Below are positions 63,824-64,000 of a DNA stretch of 64,000 nt, in pieces (position 1 is the first letter of the stretch; each line of letters opens with the position of its first letter). Under the pieces are notes generated by a model that worked only from the letters and a program-made list of their open reading frames with translations, had not been told where the DNA came from and searched no databases. The translations under genes were made by a program, and so were the position numbers. This stretch comes from Salinisphaera sp. Q1T1-3 (GTDB lineage: Bacteria > Pseudomonadota > Gammaproteobacteria > Nevskiales > Salinisphaeraceae): positions 55,775-119,774 of the forward strand of contig NZ_QZWD01000013.1 in NCBI RefSeq assembly GCF_003602005.1, read 5' to 3'.

Positions 63824-64000
63824 GTGTGACCTCTCAGTAGATTGTTCATCCGAGCCGCAGTCCTTGAAGCTGATGGGTGCAGAAATCCGTCAGACCTAAG
63901 GAGCGACCCGGATGAACACGCATAAGAATGCGCGACTCACCGTTCACAGTCGACAGGTGCTGGTGCGTCGAGTGATCGAACAGGGCCTGAGACCGGTCGA
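63824..64000 (+). mobile_element. Left end of an IS481-family insertion sequence
   Basis: The presumed terminal repeat starts GTGTGACCTCTCAGTAG directly after CTAG at 63820-63823, the usual IS481 target. The transposase gene begins about 88 bases in. The element continues beyond the window, so its right end and target duplication cannot be seen. Confidence 0.75.
63912..64000 (+). CDS. IS481-family transposase, partial
   Basis: The first 29 codons are visible from ATG 63912, after a GGAGCG Shine-Dalgarno-like site. The N-terminus MNTHKNARLTVHSRQVLVRR is typical of IS481-family transposases, in which a helix-turn-helix begins here and a DDE catalytic domain follows. The rest lies outside the window. 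Confidence 0.85.
   Translation, partial: MNTHKNARLTVHSRQVLVRRVIEQGLRPV

Overview
The window looks like chromosomal DNA of a GC-rich gammaproteobacterium. The evidence is the mraZ-to-lpxC division and cell wall cluster, the murA/kds/lpt/rpoN/pts block, the lpoA-yraN-diaA group, sspAB, and the glrK-qseG-glrR group. Pyrophosphate-dependent phosphofructokinase, HPr kinase and short-form HisG suggest a deep-branching marine lineage. Salinisphaera or a relative is my guess, but this is inference. Nearly all of the window is coding, with long translationally coupled operons (ATGA and TGATG junctions).

Positions 1-11284 hold the most unusual region: two divergent operons that together look like a near-complete bacterial sphingolipid (ceramide) pathway. 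The minus-strand operon encodes an acyl-AMP ligase, a reading frame that joins a CerR-like epimerase/reductase to a serine palmitoyltransferase-like enzyme, an acyl carrier protein nested inside that frame in another phase, an SDR reductase, an LpxO-like hydroxylase and an LpxL-like acyltransferase (cut by the window edge). The plus-strand operon encodes a GNAT-fold N-acyltransferase of the type used as bacterial ceramide synthase, an NTP transferase, a YegS-type lipid kinase resembling ceramide kinase, and a nucleotidyltransferase-like protein. A 265-bp miniature inverted-repeat element sits inside the plus-strand operon.

Positions 11704-28587 are the dcw cluster on the minus strand (mraZ, rsmH, ftsL, ftsI, murE, murF, mraY, murD, ftsW, murG, murC, ftsQ, ftsA, ftsZ, lpxC), without murB or ddl. 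It is preceded by a consensus promoter and MraZ-type operator repeats. Next come RNase P RNA, rsmI, lpoA-yraN-diaA, sspA-sspB, murA-hisG-hisD, ibaG and a YadGH-type ABC exporter where many relatives have the Mla genes. Positions 40316-50474 are one long plus-strand run: kdsD, kdsC, lptC, lptA, lptB, rpoN, hpf, ptsN, hprK, rapZ, EIIA-Man, HPr and Enzyme I. It combines LPS export, sigma-54 and a regulatory phosphotransferase chain.

Positions 50594-63515 hold mgtE, pmbA, the GlrK-QseG-GlrR two-component system, a small exported EF-hand protein, mpl, a membrane protein, rnd, adk, pfp and ppa. The EF-hand gene lies directly behind glrR. It has a perfect-looking sigma-54 promoter and two GlrR-type dyads, so it is a strong candidate target of the adjacent system. 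The window ends in a small palindromic element followed by the left end of an IS481-family insertion sequence.
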